DNA of 64,000 bases from Ursus arctos (taxonomy: Eukaryota; Chordata; Mammalia; Carnivora; Ursidae): positions 11,638,001-11,702,000 of the forward strand of contig NW_026622874.1 of NCBI RefSeq assembly GCF_023065955.2, in the 5' to 3' direction. Each line of letters begins with the position of its first letter. Position 1 is the stretch's first letter. This document shows positions 24,694 to 37,278 of this stretch, one piece after another. The notes under the pieces are model-generated. The model searched no databases. It worked only from the letters and a program-made list of their open reading frames with translations, and was not told where the DNA came from. A program made the translations under genes and the position numbers.

Positions 24694-24873
24694 AAAAATA
24701 TTTTGTTTATTAATTTGAGAGAGAGAGAGAGAAAGCACACAGAGGGAGAGTGAGAGTGAGAAGCAAACTCCTAGCTGAACAGAGAGCCTGACGTGGGACT
24801 CGATCCCAGGACCCTAAGATCATGACCTGAGCCACAGGCAGATGCTTAACTGACTGAGTCACCCAGGAGCCCC
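24694..24873 (-). repeat. Can-SINE, minus strand
   Basis: An A/T-rich start, the GAGAGAGAGAGAGAAAGCACA body, 'gatcatgacctgagcc' and a GTCACCCAGGAGCCCC end. The copy is moderately diverged and flanking duplications are not clear. Confidence 0.9.
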
Positions 24874-25065
24874 AGTGGATGAATATTTTTATATGTGCAT
24901 GTAGCTTGGGCCTAAATGGAACTGCAGTGTGGAAGTAATGAAATGTCACTATGTGTATTTCTTCCAAAGTCTGTTTATGTGAAGGGCATTGGATAATAGT
25001 ATCTGAGCATAGAGGAGAAGAAATAAAGGGACAAATCTTTTAAGCACTGTTGTTAAAACATTAAA

Positions 25066-25478
25066 AATATTTTTTTAAAAAGATTTTATCACGGGGCGCC
25101 TGGGTGGCGCAGTCGTTAAGCGTCTGTCTTTGGCTCAGGGCATGATCCCAGCGTTCTGGGATCGAGCCCCACATCAGGCTCCTCTGATGGAAGCCTGCTT
25201 CTTCCTTTCCCACTCCCCATGCTTGTGTTCCCTCTCTCGCTGGCTGTCTCTCTCTCTGTCAAATAAATAAATAAAATCTTTTAAAAAAGATTTTATCAAT
25301 TCATTTGAGGGAGAGACAGAGAGAGAGAGTAAGCATGAGCTGGAGAAGGGGCAGGGCAGAGGGAGAAACAGATTCTCCACTGAGCAGGGAGCCCAACGTG
25401 GGGCTCAATCCCAGGACCTCAGGATCATGATCTGAGCCGAAGGCAGACATTAATCAATTGAGCCACTCAGGCACCCCT
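25066..25478 (-). repeat. older Can-SINE hosting a younger one
   Basis: The minus-strand SINE has its AAAGATTTTATC start at about 25076. It resumes after the inserted SINE at 25284 and ends in GAGCCACTCAGGCACCCC. Imperfect duplications (TTAAAACATT, CTAAGACATT) flank the whole. Confidence 0.9.
25092..25283 (+). repeat. young Can-SINE, plus strand, nested
   Basis: GGGGCGCCTGGGTGGCGCAG head, full tRNA-like and CT-rich regions, AAATAAATAAATAAAATC tail. Exact 15-bp duplications AAAAAGATTTTATCA lie at 25077-25091 and 25284-25298, inside the start of an opposite SINE. The pair forms an inverted repeat. Confidence 0.97.
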
Positions 25479-26322
25479 GCTAAGACATTTTTAAAGAGAA
25501 TATCTAAAGCCACATTTTAAGGGTTTTTTTGTTCTGTATTTTTGTCTTACTTATCTCACATGATTGCTGAAAGAGTGAATCGAAATAATGAATATAAACA
25601 CATTTTATAAACTAAAACTTCCTATGCAAATGCAGGATTTTGTTATTAATATTTCAAGTTGGGTCTGGATTCTAAGCCTTTTCACCTTTTATCCTACTCT
25701 TCAAACTAGAATACATAAACCCTGGATGGTATGTGAAGACCTTCTCAGGGAAAAAATGTCTAAAAAAAATCAAAGAAATTGATGTCCAGATCTTTGACTT
25801 TGACTTGTTCTCAAAACTGATCTGCCTGACAATGCACCTTCCCTACGTTCTTTTATGCAGTTGTCCTTTTTTCACTTTCCAGTCTAGATATCCTATTTAG
25901 GATAATATTATGATTCAGTTTTCTGGAGGGTAAAAAGTCTCCATGGCTCCAATCAATAGGACAATTTGAAATATTAATGTGATATTGAATAAACAGTTGC
26001 TTCTGGGTAACAGCTGCATCTGCAAATAAAATTTCCACTTCTTTGCTTTCAACAAAATAGAGGGAAGATAAAATAAAAATATTAGCTGATATCTAATTAA
26101 AACAATTTTTGATAATAAGTCCTGTAGGATTTTTGACATAAACAGTAATAAGTAATAACAAGTATAAATAAATACATATAGTGTAATAAAACTTCCATTC
26201 CCATACGATGAGAACTATTTTTCAGTGTCCTCAGCTATTAAAACAAATTGTAATAGAATTTATGATCAGCCCTGTTTCATTTTAGGAGTAAGTTGTTTAT
26301 CCACAGATACATTAAGTAATTG

Positions 26323-26325
<3 letters not shown>
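25479..26325. other. unassigned intergenic DNA
   Basis: AT-rich and without a recognised repeat. Overlapping short frames on the minus strand at 25853-26139 have no recognised domain. Confidence 0.5.

Positions 26326-26381
<56 letters not shown>
26326..26381. repeat. (TA)n microsatellite
   Basis: About 28 perfect TA units directly at the 3' end of the neighbouring minus-strand L1 tail. Confidence 0.98.
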
Positions 26382-26384
<3 letters not shown>

Positions 26385-26385
26385 T

Positions 26386-27048
26386 TTTCAATTATTATTT
26401 TATTTTAATTCCAGTACAGTTAACATAGTGTTATATTAGTTTCAGGTGTACAATATAGTGATTCAACAACTTCATGCACCACCCAGTGCTCACCATAAGT
26501 GCCTATTTCCTAAATGTAAGAATTGAAAATAAAAATCCTAGAAGAGAGCACAGGCAGTAATGTCTCTGACATTGGTTGTAGCAACATTTTTTCCAGATAT
26601 GTCTCCTGAGGCAAGGGAAATAAAAGCAAAAATAAACTATTGGGACTACATCAAAATAAAAAGCTTCTGCACAATGAAGGAAACAATCAACAAAACTAAA
26701 AAGCAACCTGCTGAATGGGAGAAGATATTTGCAAAGGACATATTTGATAAAGGGTTAGTATCCAAAATACATAAAGAACTTACACAATTCAATACCCCTC
26801 TCAAATAATAATAATAATCCAATTAAAAAATGGGCAGAAGAAACGAACAGACATTTGTCCAAAGAAGAATCCAGATGGCCAACAGACACATGAGAAGATG
26901 TTTACATTACTCATCATCAGGGAAATGCAAACCAAAACTACAATGAGATATCACCTTACACCTGTCAGAATGGCTAAAACCAAAAACACAAGAAACAATA
27001 AGTGTTGGCAAGGATGTGGAGAAAAAGGAACTCTTGTACTGTTGGTGG
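26386..27048. repeat. 5'-inverted (twin-primed) L1 insertion
   Basis: 26386-26510 is a minus-strand L1 3' end ('cagtacagttaacatagtg', 'caccacccagtgctc'). It adjoins 26511-27048, which is plus-strand ORF2 C-terminal sequence: [40 protein letters not shown], then 'aatgagatatcaccttacac'. Head-to-head order with a missing middle is the signature of twin priming. The 82-codon plus frame at 26560-26808 is this ORF2 remnant. Confidence 0.85.
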
Positions 27049-28265
27049 CAAAAAAAAGTTTTGAAATTGAGTAGTACGAATTCTCCAGTTTTGTTCGTCT
27101 TAAAGATTGTTTTGACAATTTTAATGTCCTTGATTTTTCATATACATGTTATAATCAGCTTATCAATTTATATATAAAAAGACTTCTGGGATTTTGATTG
27201 GAATTGCATTGAACATAAGCAAATATGGTGATGGTGAGGGGAATGGATTGACAGCTTCCTTGTATTTAGTATCTCTTCATTTAGGTGTCCTTTAATTTCT
27301 TTCAGCAAAGTTTTATACTTTTTATTTTTTTAATTTTTTAAAATTTTTTTTATTATATTATGTTAGTCACCATACAGTACATCCCTGGTTTTTGATGTGT
27401 ATAACACCCAGTGCACCATTAGAAGGGAAGGTTTACACATCTTTCTTTAAATTTACCCCTAACATTTTAATGTTTCTTAATGCTATTGTAAATGGTGCTG
27501 TTTAAAGTGTTTTTTACTTTTTTTTGTAAAATATTTTTTAAATTATTCATTGTTACCACATAGAAATGCTGTTGATTTTTGCATATTGACTTTGTATCAT
27601 GCAAAACTGTTAAAACAACTTATTAATTTGAATAGATTTTTATAGATACCTTAGGAGTTTTTTATGCACATAATCATGTCATCAGCAAATACAAACAATT
27701 TTTCCATTTTAAAGATTTTTTTCTTTTGTCTTCTTGTACAAACTACATCTCCAGTATAAAGCTCAATAGAAGTGATTTGAGTTATTTTGTTCCCAATCTT
27801 AGGGGAAACACATTCACTATTTCACTATTAGGTGTCATATTAACTGTAAGTTTTTTATAGATATCTTTTATAAGGTTGCAGATATTTTCTTCTGTTATTA
27901 TGTTGGTGAAAGTTTTTTTTTATCATGAATGTGTGAAAATACCTTTTATGCATCTACTGAAACAATCATAATACTTTTCTTCTTTGATTTCTTGATGTGC
28001 TGAGTTATATTGAGTATTTTTCAAATGTTAAAGAAACTTTGTATTCTGGTGCTAAATCCAATTTGTCATGGTGTATTGTCCTTTTTATCTAATGCTGTAC
28101 TTAATTTGCTAATTTTTGCTAAGGAATTTTGCATCTATGTTCATATTGGTCTGCAATTTTCATTTCTTTTTAGTTTTTGTTTTCTTTGGTTTTAGTATCA
28201 GGGTAATACTAGCCTCATAAAACCAGCTGCTAAGTGTCCCCTCCTCCTCTTTTTTTGAACTGTTT
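27049..28265 (-). repeat. old L1 ORF2 remnant, minus strand
   Basis: Minus-strand ORF2 from the C-terminal side at left. The RT motif FADD survives at 27675-27689 (as its complement), but frames are broken throughout. At about 27330-27430 a short L1 3' tail ('gttagtcaccatacagtac', 'aacacccagtgc') is inserted. The right edge meets the tail of the next L1. Confidence 0.8.
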
Positions 28266-28778
28266 GTACAATATTCATAGTATTTATTTTTATTTTTTAA
28301 AATTTAGATGGGTTTTTATTTCACAGTACAATACTATCATGAGGTTTAATTTTATTATTTTTAATTTTATTTAAAATCAATTAATTAACATATAGTGTAT
28401 TATTAGTTTCAGAGGTAGAATTTAGTGACTCATCAGTTGTGTATAATACTCAGTGCTCATCACATCAAGTGCCCCCCTTAATGTTCATCACCTGGTAACC
28501 CCATCCCCCCCACCTCCCCTCCAGCAACCCTCAGTTTGTTTCCTGTAGTTAAGAGTCTTTTATGGTTTTTCTCCCTCTCTGGTTTTCATCTTATTTTATT
28601 TTTCCCTCCCTTACCCTATGTTCATCTGTTTTGTCTCTTAAATTCCACATGAGTGAAATCATATGATAATTGTCTTTCTCTGATTGACTTATTTTGCTTA
28701 GCATAATGCCCTCTAGTTCTATCCATGTTGTTGCAAATGATAAGATTTCATTTTTTGATGGCTGAATAATATTCCATT

Positions 28779-28943
28779 GTATATATTAATTATATATTAT
28801 ATATTATATAATATATTTACATACATATATTATATATTATTTTTATATATTATATATTATATTATATATTATAATTATATATGTATATAAATATATATTA
28901 TATAATATATAATATAAATATATAATTATAATATATAATATAT
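28779..28943. repeat. AT-rich expansion inside the L1 3' region
   Basis: Irregular TATATTA and ATATAAT units for about 165 bp, sitting where other copies read directly from 'attccattgtatatat' into 'accacttcttctttatcc'. It is a microsatellite grown within the L1. Confidence 0.9.
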
Positions 28944-28949
28944 ACACCA

Positions 28950-31900
28950 CTTCTTCTTTATCCACTCATCTGTTGATGGATCTCTGGGCTCTTTCCATAT
29001 TTTGGCTATTATGGACACTGCTGCTATAAACATTGGGGTGCACGTGCACTATGGAATCACTATGTTTGCATCCTTTGCATAAATATCTAGTACTGCAATT
29101 GTTGGGTAATACAGGTAGTTCTATCTTTAACTTTTTGAGGAATCTCCACTGTTCTCCAGAGTGACTGCACCAGTTTGCATTCCCACCAACAGTGTAAGAG
29201 GGTTCCCTTTTCTCTACATCCTCACCAACATCTATTGTTTCCTGAGTTGTTTACTTTAACCATTCTGACCGGTGTGAGGTGGTATCTCATTGTGGTTTTG
29301 ATTTGTATTTCCCTGATGCCAAGTGATGTATTGAGCATTTTTTTCATGTGTCTGTTGGCCATTCATATGTCTTTTTTTGGAGAAATGTCTGTTCATGTCT
29401 TCTGCCCATTTTTTGACTGGATTATTTGTTCTTTAGGTGTTGAGTTTGAGAAGTTCTTTATAGATTTTGGATGCTAGCCCTTTATCTGATGAGACATTTG
29501 CAAATATCTTCTCCCATTCTGTAGGTCGTCTTTTAGTTTCATTGACTGTTTCCTTTGCTGTTCAAAAGCTTTATATATTGATGAAATCCCAATAGTTCAT
29601 TTTTGCTTTCGTTTCCCTTGTCTTTGAAGACGTGTCTAGCAAGAAGTTGCTGCGGCTGAGGTCACAGAGGTTGCTGCCTCTGTTCTCCTTTAGGATTTTG
29701 ATGGATTTTTGTTTCACATTTAGGTTTTTCATCCATTTTGAGTTTATTTTTGTGTATGATATAAGAAAATAGACCAGTTTCATTCTTCTGCATGTGGCTG
29801 TCCAATTTTTCCAACACTGTTTGTTGAAGGAACTATCTTTTTTCCATCAGATATTCTTTACTGCTTTGTCAAAGATTACTTGACCATAGAGTTGAGGGTT
29901 CATTTCTGAGTCCTCTAGTCTGTTCTGTTGATCTATGCCTCTGTTTTTGTGGCAGTACCATACTGTCTTGATGATTGCAGGTTTATAATAGAGCTTCGAG
30001 TCAGGAATTGTGATGCTACCAGCTTTGGTTTACTTTTTCAACATTCCTTTGGCTATTCGGGGGTCTTTTCTGGTTCCATACAAATTTTAGGATTATTTTT
30101 TCCAGCTCCGTGAAAAATATTACGGGTATTTTGATAGGGATTGCAATGAATGTGTAGATTCCATGAGTATGGAATGTTTTTCGACTTCTTTGTGTCTTCC
30201 TCAATTTCTTTCATAAGTGTTCGATAGTTTTCAGAGTACAGATCTTTTACCTTTTTGGTCAGGTTTATTCCCAGTTATCTTATGGTTTTTGTTGTAATTG
30301 TAAATGGGATCGATTTCTTGATTTCTCTTTCTTCTGTCTCATTGTTAGTGTATAGAAATGCAACTGACTTCTGTGCATTGATTTTATACACTGCTACTTT
30401 GCTGAATTCCTGCATGAGTTGTAGCAATTTTTGGTGGAATCATTTGGGTTTTCAACATAGAGTATCATGTCATCTGTGAAGAGTTAAAGTTTGACTTCAT
30501 CCAATTTGGATGCCTTTTATTTCTTTTGTTGTCTGATTGCTGCTAGGACTTCCAATACTATATTGAACAACAGTGGTGAGAGTGAACATCCCTGTCATAT
30601 TCCTGATCTTAGGGTAAAAACTCAATTTTTCCCATTGAGGATGATATTTGCTGTGGGTTTTTTGTATATGGCTTTTATGATATTGAGGTATGTTCCCTCT
30701 ATCCCTACACTGCAGAGAGTTTAATCAAGAAAGTATGCTGTATTTTGTCAAGTGTTTTTCCTGCATCTATTGAGAGGATCAAATGGTTATTGTCCTTTCT
30801 TTTATTAATGTCCTTTCTTTTATTAATTATTCTCACATTGATTGATTTGTGGATGTTGAACCACCCTTGCAGCCCAGGAATAAATCCCACTTGGTCATGG
30901 TGAATAATTCTTTTAATGTACTGTTGGATCCTATTAGCTAGTATCTTGGTGAGAATATTTGCATCCATGTTCATCAGGGATATTAGTCTCTAATTCTCTT
31001 TTTTGGTGGGGTCTTTGTCTAGTTTTAGGATCAATGTAATGCTGGCCTCATAGAATGAGTTTGGAAGTTTTCCTTCCATTTCTATTTTTTGAAATAGCTT
31101 CAGAAAAATAGGTACTAATTCTTCTTTAAATGTTTGGTATAATTCTGCTGGGAGGCCATCTGGTCCTAGATTCTTGTTTGTTGGGAGATTTTTCATTACT
31201 TCTTCAATTTCTTTGCTGGTTATTGGTCTGTTCAGGTTTTCTATTTCTTCCTGTTTCAGTTTTGGTAGTTTATATGTTTCTAGGAATACATCCCTTTCTT
31301 CCAGATTTTCTAATTTGTTGCTCATAATATGCTCTTATAATTGTTTGTACTTCTTTAGTGTTGGTTGTGATCTCTCCTCTTTCATTTATGATTTTATTTA
31401 TTTGGGTCCTTTCTCTCTCTCTCTCTCTTTTTTTTTTTTTTGACAAGTCTGGCTAGGGGTTTATTGAACTTATTAAGTCTTTCAAAGAACCAGCTCATAG
31501 TTTTGTTGATCTGTGCTACTGTTCTTTTGATTTCTATTTCATTGATTTCTGCTCTAATTTTTATTATTTCCTTCTACTGCTGGATTTAGATTTTATTTGC
31601 TGTTATTTCCACAGCTCCTTTAGGTGTAAGGTTAGGTTGTGTATTTGAGAAAGCCCTGTATTGTTATATATAATTCTCTATCAGAACCTCCTTTGCTGCA
31701 TCCCAAAGGTTCTAAACTATTGTGTTTTCATTTTAATTTGTTTCCATGAATTTTAAAAATTCTTCTTTAATTTCCGGGTTGACCCATTCATTCTTTAGTA
31801 GGAAGCTCTTTAGCCTCCATGTATTCATGTTCCTTGCAAATTTTCTCTTGTGATTGAATTCAAGTTTTAAATCATTGTGTGGTCTGAGACTATGCATGGT

Positions 31901-32580
31901 ATAATTTCAATCTTTTGATACCAGTTGAGACCTAATTTGTGACCTAGTATGTGATCTATCCTGGAGAATGTTCCATGTGCACTTGAGAAGAATGTGCATT
32001 CTGTTGCTTTAGGATAAAATGCTTGAATATATCTGTGAAGTTCATCTGGTCCAGTGTGTCATTCAAAGCTCTTGTTTCCTTGTTGATCTTCTGCTTAGAT
32101 GATCTGTCCATTGCAGTGAGTGGGTTCCCTACTATTATTGCATTATTATCAATACATTTCTTTAATTTTGTTATTAATTATTTTATATAACTGGCTACTT
32201 CCAATGTAGGGGCTTAAATATTTAGAATTGTTAGATCTTCTTGTTGGATAGACCCTTTTACTATGATATGGTGTCCTTCATCTCTTATTATAGTCTTTGG
32301 TTTAAAATCTAGTTTGTCTGATATAAGGATTGCTACCCGGCTTTCTTTTGATGTCTATTAGCATGATAAATAGTTCCCCACTCACTCACTTTCAATCTGG
32401 GGCTGTTTTCAGGTCTAAAATGAGTCTCTTGAAGACTCATTGATGGGTCTTTTTTTTTAATCCAATTTGATATCCCGTGTCTTTTTATTGGACCATTTAG
32501 TCCATTTACATTAGAGAAATTATTGAAAGATATGAATTTAGTGACATTTGTATTACCTGTAAAGTTGCTGTTTCTGTAGA
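28950..32580 (-). pseudogene. L1 ORF2 (endonuclease/reverse transcriptase), broken
   Basis: In an intact element this makes the nicking endonuclease and reverse transcriptase that carry out retrotransposition. On the minus strand the endonuclease start shows SNWIKKKDPSMSLQETHFRPE near 32480-32425. The RT part shows [24 protein letters not shown] near 31170-31100, [18 protein letters not shown] near 31070-31010, and [16 protein letters not shown] near 30905-30860. The active-site FADD has become FTDD at 30466-30480. The C-terminal part reads RGSNLCDLS..NFLLDT and KAKMNYWDFINI near 29690-29575. Many frameshifts and stops leave fragments of at most about 110 codons. Confidence 0.9.
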
Positions 32581-32629
32581 TCATCTCTGTTCCTTTCTGG
32601 TCTTTGTTACCTTTGGGCTCTCTCTTTGC

Positions 32630-33637
32630 TCAAAGGATCCCCTTTAATATTTCTTGCAGGGCTGGTTTAGTGTTCACGAAATCCTTCAGTTTTTGTTTGT
32701 CCTGGAAACTCTTTATCTCTCCTTCTTTTCTTTTTTTTTTTTATAATAATGTATTTTTATTATATTATGTTAGTCACCATACAGTACATCCCTGGTTCTT
32801 GATGCAAAGTTCGATGATTCATTAGTTGTGCACAACACCCAGGGAACCATGCAATATGTGCCTTGCTGGACAAAGTATTCTTGGCTGTGTATTTTTCCCA
32901 TTTAGCACACTGATTATATCATGCCAGTCTTTTCTGGCCTGCCAGGTCTCTATGGACAAGTCTTCTGCCAGCCTTATGTTTCTATCCTTGTAGGTTAAGG
33001 ACCTCTTGTCCTGAGCTGCTTTCAGGATTTTCTCTTTATCTCCAAAATTTGCAAGCTTCATTATTATATGTTGAGGTGTTGACCTATTTTTATTGATTTT
33101 GAAGGGGGATCTCTGTGCCTTCTGGACTTGATCACCTGTTTCCTTCCCCAGATTAGGGAAATTCTCAGCTGTAATTTGTTCAAATAAAACTTCTGCCCCC
33201 TCTTCCTCTGGGACCCATATTATTCTAATATTATTTGGCTTTATGGTATCGCTGATCTCCTGAATCCTCCCTTTGTGATCCATTAGTTGTTTTTCTCTCT
33301 GTTTCTTAGCTTCCTTATTCTCCATTATTTTGTATTCTATATCACTGACTCACTTGTCTGCCTCATTTATCCTAGCAGTTAGATCCTCCATTTTTGACCG
33401 TATCTCAATAATAGCCTTCTTGATTTTGACCTGATTAGATTTTAGTTTTTTTTTTTTTTTCTCCAGTAAGGGATTCTCTAGTGTCTTCTATGCTTTTTCA
33501 AGCCGAGGTGGTATCTTTATAATCATTGTTTTGAATTCTAGCTCCAACATATTACTTGTATCCATATTGATTAAATCCCTGGCAGTGAATACTGCCTCCT
33601 GCTCTTTCTTTTTGGGTGAGTTTCTCCGTCTCATCAT
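32630..33637 (-). pseudogene. L1 ORF1 (RNA-binding protein), broken
   Basis: ORF1 makes the trimeric RNA-binding chaperone of the L1 particle. The start is at 33637 or the adjacent Met at 33634 (MMRRRNSPKKKEQEAVFTARD), with an early stop after EKA near 33490. The coiled-coil and RRM-like region reads open at 33325-32822 (MENKEAKKQREKQL, NIRIIWVPEEE, ENFPNLGKETG, INKNRSTPQHIIMK, KILKAAQDKRSLTYKDRNIRLA, WQARKDWHDI). The last part (about 32720-32630) encodes the usual C-terminus after an inserted L1 tail. Confidence 0.9.
32722..32858 (-). repeat. L1 3' tail nested in L1 ORF1
   Basis: A poly-T run, 'gttagtcaccatacagtaca' and 'aacacccagggaaccatgca' mark a severely 5'-truncated L1 end. It cuts ORF1 between the PRILCPAR and EGEIKSF equivalents and removed a few host bases. 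The open frame on the minus strand therefore ends in chimeric residues. Confidence 0.85.
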
Positions 33638-34640
33638 TAGGTCCAGAAAAGAATATATGAAAGAGAAAGAAAATACAAAAATAGCCACAAAAACACCCAG
33701 AAAAATACAAACAAAACAAATAAGAAGAAAACAGAATCCAAAAGAGAAAAAAGAAAAAAATCAAACAAAGTGTAAAACAGAACACAACAATAAAGTAGAT
33801 CCTGGGTGTATTTTGGTCTGTTTGTTAGAAGAAACTAGATCCCAAAGAGGAAAGAAAGAAAAACATATATATATATATATATAATCAAAAATAAAATTGA
33901 ATACACTGAACAGAAACCAAAAATAAAAAAATATATAACATAAATGTAAAAATAAAAATTAAAAAGACTTAAAAAAGAGTTGGTAAAATAAGAAAATAGC
34001 TGAAGAGGAAAGAAACCCTGAAAGACTAAAGAATAATGATAATAATAATAATAATAAAAACATGAATGCTATATACTGTTTTCCCCTAGTGCTGGAGTTT
34101 TGCAGTTCTCTGTGATCCATAAACTTGATATAGCCAGCTGTTCCTGCTGGTCTTCTGGGGGAGGGGCCTGTTGCACTGATTCTCAGGTGTCTTTGCCCAC
34201 GCAGAATTGCACCTCCTTGTCAGGGGGCTGGGCTCAGTGTAAGCGGCTCCAGATTGCTTTATATGGCTGTCTTGCTCACTGAAGGCTTTCAGCACTAACG
34301 GCAGGGGGGGATGAAAATGGTGGTGTCCTGATGTCTAGCCCTGGAGCTGAAAGTTCACACCCCCCACCTCTTCAGCGAGCCCTCACAAAAAAGCAGTCAG
34401 TCACTCTTGTCTCCCTGGTTTCAGTCCGGACTCTGTGTTCACCCACTTGTGATGGAACATTTTTATCTCAGGCATGCGACCCCATTTCCAGTCTCCAATT
34501 TTAAGGACTCCTGTGGCACGGACCACCCTTTCTCCCTGGGGAGAAGCGGGGTGGCGGGGGAGACTTGCCATGGTTCTGCCTCTTACTGGACTGCTGCCAG
34601 AGGCCTAAATATTCTTTATCTTTAAGAATTCTGACATAAT

Positions 34641-34812
34641 GACACCTGGGTGGCTCAGTCAGTTAAACATCTGCCTTTGGCTCAGGTCATGATCCCGCAG
34701 TCCCAGGATCGAGTCCCACATCAGGCTCCCTGCTCAGTGGGAAGTCTGCTTCTCCTTTTGCCCTTCACCCCACTCATGCTCACTCTCTCCCTCTCTCTCT
34801 TTTAAAAAAAAG
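34641..34812 (+). repeat. Can-SINE, plus strand
   Basis: A diverged head (ACACCTGGGTGGCTCAG), tRNA-like region, CT-rich segment and short A tail. Duplications TCTGACATAATG and TCTAACATGATG flank it (about 34629-34640 and 34813-34824). Confidence 0.93.
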
Positions 34813-34824
34813 TCTAACATGATG

Positions 34825-37062
34825 TTAGGTTTACAGGCACTGTGGGAATTGGGAGTGCTGAGAGTTAAGCCTTCTAACCCTAAAGTAAACTCAGAGAATT
34901 CCTCTGAGAGCTGAAGTTCCTGTGTGACCTTTTGAGTCCTTTCTTTGGACTCTTTTCCTTCTCTGGGAAAAGTCTGTCTGCAAGTCTGTCTGCATCCAAG
35001 GGTCTCCTATTTTGATTTGTTTATCCCAGGAGCACATTTTAATTTCTTCATTAACATTAACTTCATTAATTCTGATCTTTAGCCAGTCTTCTGGTTTTAC
35101 TGTCTGAACATGGTTTGGCTACTACCGCTTTTAAGCAGAAGCCAACCAATCCTGGCACAGTAACAATGTTGCCAGGAGAGAAGGTTTGGACCATATGACG
35201 ACATTAATCAGAAATAGTGTCATGAGTACTAAACCAAATCCTCAATCAATTAGGGCAACCAAAGATCAAGATTAGGCTACTAGGTTGGCCTGAGAAACAG
35301 ATTAGCATGAAGGATATAACAGATGCAGCAAACTGGAAGAAAATCAAGAGTGCAGAGAATTAGATCAGATTTCTGGGCCATAGTTAAGAACATTAGTGAT
35401 AATAGTCAAGTTGTTAAGGCAAGAAAAAGCCCATGGAAAAATCAGAAAACAGGACAAGTGAGGTGGATTGCTAAGCTCTGGTCAGGCACTCCATAGGTCA
35501 ACATAAGGGAGGACAAAAAAGTCTCTTGATCCAGATTTCCCATCAAGGACTGTATAGTATCAAAGAGGTAGTTCATCAGTAAGATGAAGAATGCTTCAGA
35601 GCCTTACATACTTGTCTACACCTGGAAATAGTGCTATCTGCCCCTTACCCTGCCTTGTTCCTAACCTGCCTTTTCCCCAGAAGCTTCATGGAAAAGGAAT
35701 AGAAGTAAGGCCATCAACGTCCTGCCTGTCCTACTCTGCTAATCTCCTCTCCAATCCTAAGTATCTTTGTTGCATTGGTGAACTGTAGAACACCCCATAT
35801 AGCCTTTAAATTGCTTGAACCATCTTAGACTCTGAGGGTTGGTATATTCTGATAATAGAGATAACGATGTTCATCAGAGGTCCATTGGTCCCCTGTTCCA
35901 ACTCAACCACCCATTTCCAAGTAACGCATTCTAGAGTGTTTCTTCCTCATTGCACAGCTTACTTCAAAATAACATGATTCTACCACTATTTCTCTCTATT
36001 TTTCATCTTTAGATATTACCTGTGGACAACCTTGTAGTGGAAATGAAGCTTTAAGTTTCTCATACCACTGTCTCTTATCCCTACTTTACTCCCATTTTTT
36101 TCAAGGTGCTAAATTGCAATTTTTTTTTGTTAAATTCATATTCACTATTTGTAATATCATGATTATATGAGTAACATTTGTATCTGTGCTATGTAATTAT
36201 AATTATTTAGACTTTTATTCTTTTATCATTTTTAGTTTTCTCTGGAATCAATAAATCCCTCCTTTTTTAAGTTCCTTAAGGATTCTCTGCACCTATCACA
36301 AATTCTGCCTTACATTGGTAATCTCTCGCACTCCATCCAACACATTTGGCTTCCCCTGGAGACTTCCATCCTCTTGTTCTAAACCGGACTAGTGATTTTC
36401 TAAAACTACTGCACACCTGCCATTAGTGAGGTTTTTCATTAGCATCTTGGGAATTTTTTTCTTCTTTTATGATAGATTCTCCATTTTGCCAGATCCTGTG
36501 AATTCAAAATGCTACATGGCCCATAGTCCTTTCTTAAATAATTACATCTATCATTTCATTTCATAATGTGAACTTTGAGCTACAAAAATATGCTTTTTTT
36601 TTTTTTTTGGTCTCAGTGATAACTAATAAGATTTCAATTTTTAGCCTTAAGAATTTCAGGCCTTTCAAGCTGCTAGTGGAGGGAATCTGAGAAAAATCAA
36701 AAGGAAAAAATATTCATTCCTTCCATTTAGTTGCATAAATTTATTTTTTTGGCAGTTTTCATAATTTAATGAAAAAGTATTGATAAAAAGGTAACATTTG
36801 AGAAAAGACCAAATTTATCTTGGGAAACGACTACATAAGACAAATTGAAAAATAATTAACAAAAAGAAGCTTAAGAGGTAATACTTCAAACAACAGCAAA
36901 ATGGAACAAAGACATTTTGGGGCAATTGAAATTTACACAACTGAAGCCTCCTTCATTTACTTAGGAAAAATCCTATAAAAATACTACAACTATATTTCCC
37001 TGGCTGAAAATATATCAAGGAAATTTATCACTCACCTTGATAAAATGATGATTCAGTAAAGT
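34825..37062. other. unassigned intergenic DNA
   Basis: About 2.2 kb with no credible gene. Poly-T runs lie at 36121-36129 and 36594-36608. A weak L2-like segment is possible at 36270-36420. The frame at 35591-35788 has no recognised domain. Confidence 0.5.
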
Positions 37063-37072
37063 CTACAAAAGT

Positions 37073-37268
37073 TTTTTTTTTTTTAAAGATTTTATTTATT
37101 TATTTGACAGAGAGACAGCCAGCGAGAGAGGGAACACAAGCAGGGGGAGTGGGAGAGGGAGAAGCAGGCTCCCAGCGGAGGAGCCTGATGCGGGGCTGGA
37201 TCCTAGGACCCTGGGATCACGCCCTGAGCCGAAGGCAGACGCTTAACGACTGAGCCACCCAGGCGCCC
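37073..37268 (-). repeat. young Can-SINE, minus strand
   Basis: Nearly consensus copy: poly-T, AAAGATTTTATTTATTTATT, the GACAGCCAGCGAGAGAGGGA body and GAGCCACCCAGGCGCCCC. Exact duplications CTACAAAAGT lie at 37063-37072 and 37269-37278. It is one of the least diverged SINEs here. Confidence 0.98.
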
Positions 37269-37278
37269 CTACAAAAGT

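Larger units (their letters stand above)
28330..34620 (-). mobile_element. near full-length dead L1, minus strand
   Basis: About 6.3 kb. From right to left it reads: a GC-richer 5' UTR (about 33640-34620), ORF1 (33637-32630), a short spacer, ORF2 (about 32580-28950) and the 3' UTR with tail complement (about 28330). It is carnivore L1 by its protein and 3' UTR resemblance to the other tails in this window. Frameshifts and stops in both ORFs, a nested L1 tail in ORF1 and an AT expansion near the 3' end show it is inactive. Clear flanking duplications were not found, so the exact ends are approximate. Confidence 0.85.

Noticed and set aside
30990..33325. Minus-strand frames with reverse transcriptase and RNA-binding motifs as host genes
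   Set aside because: They are pieces of one dead L1; motifs, order and nearby L1 UTRs explain them.
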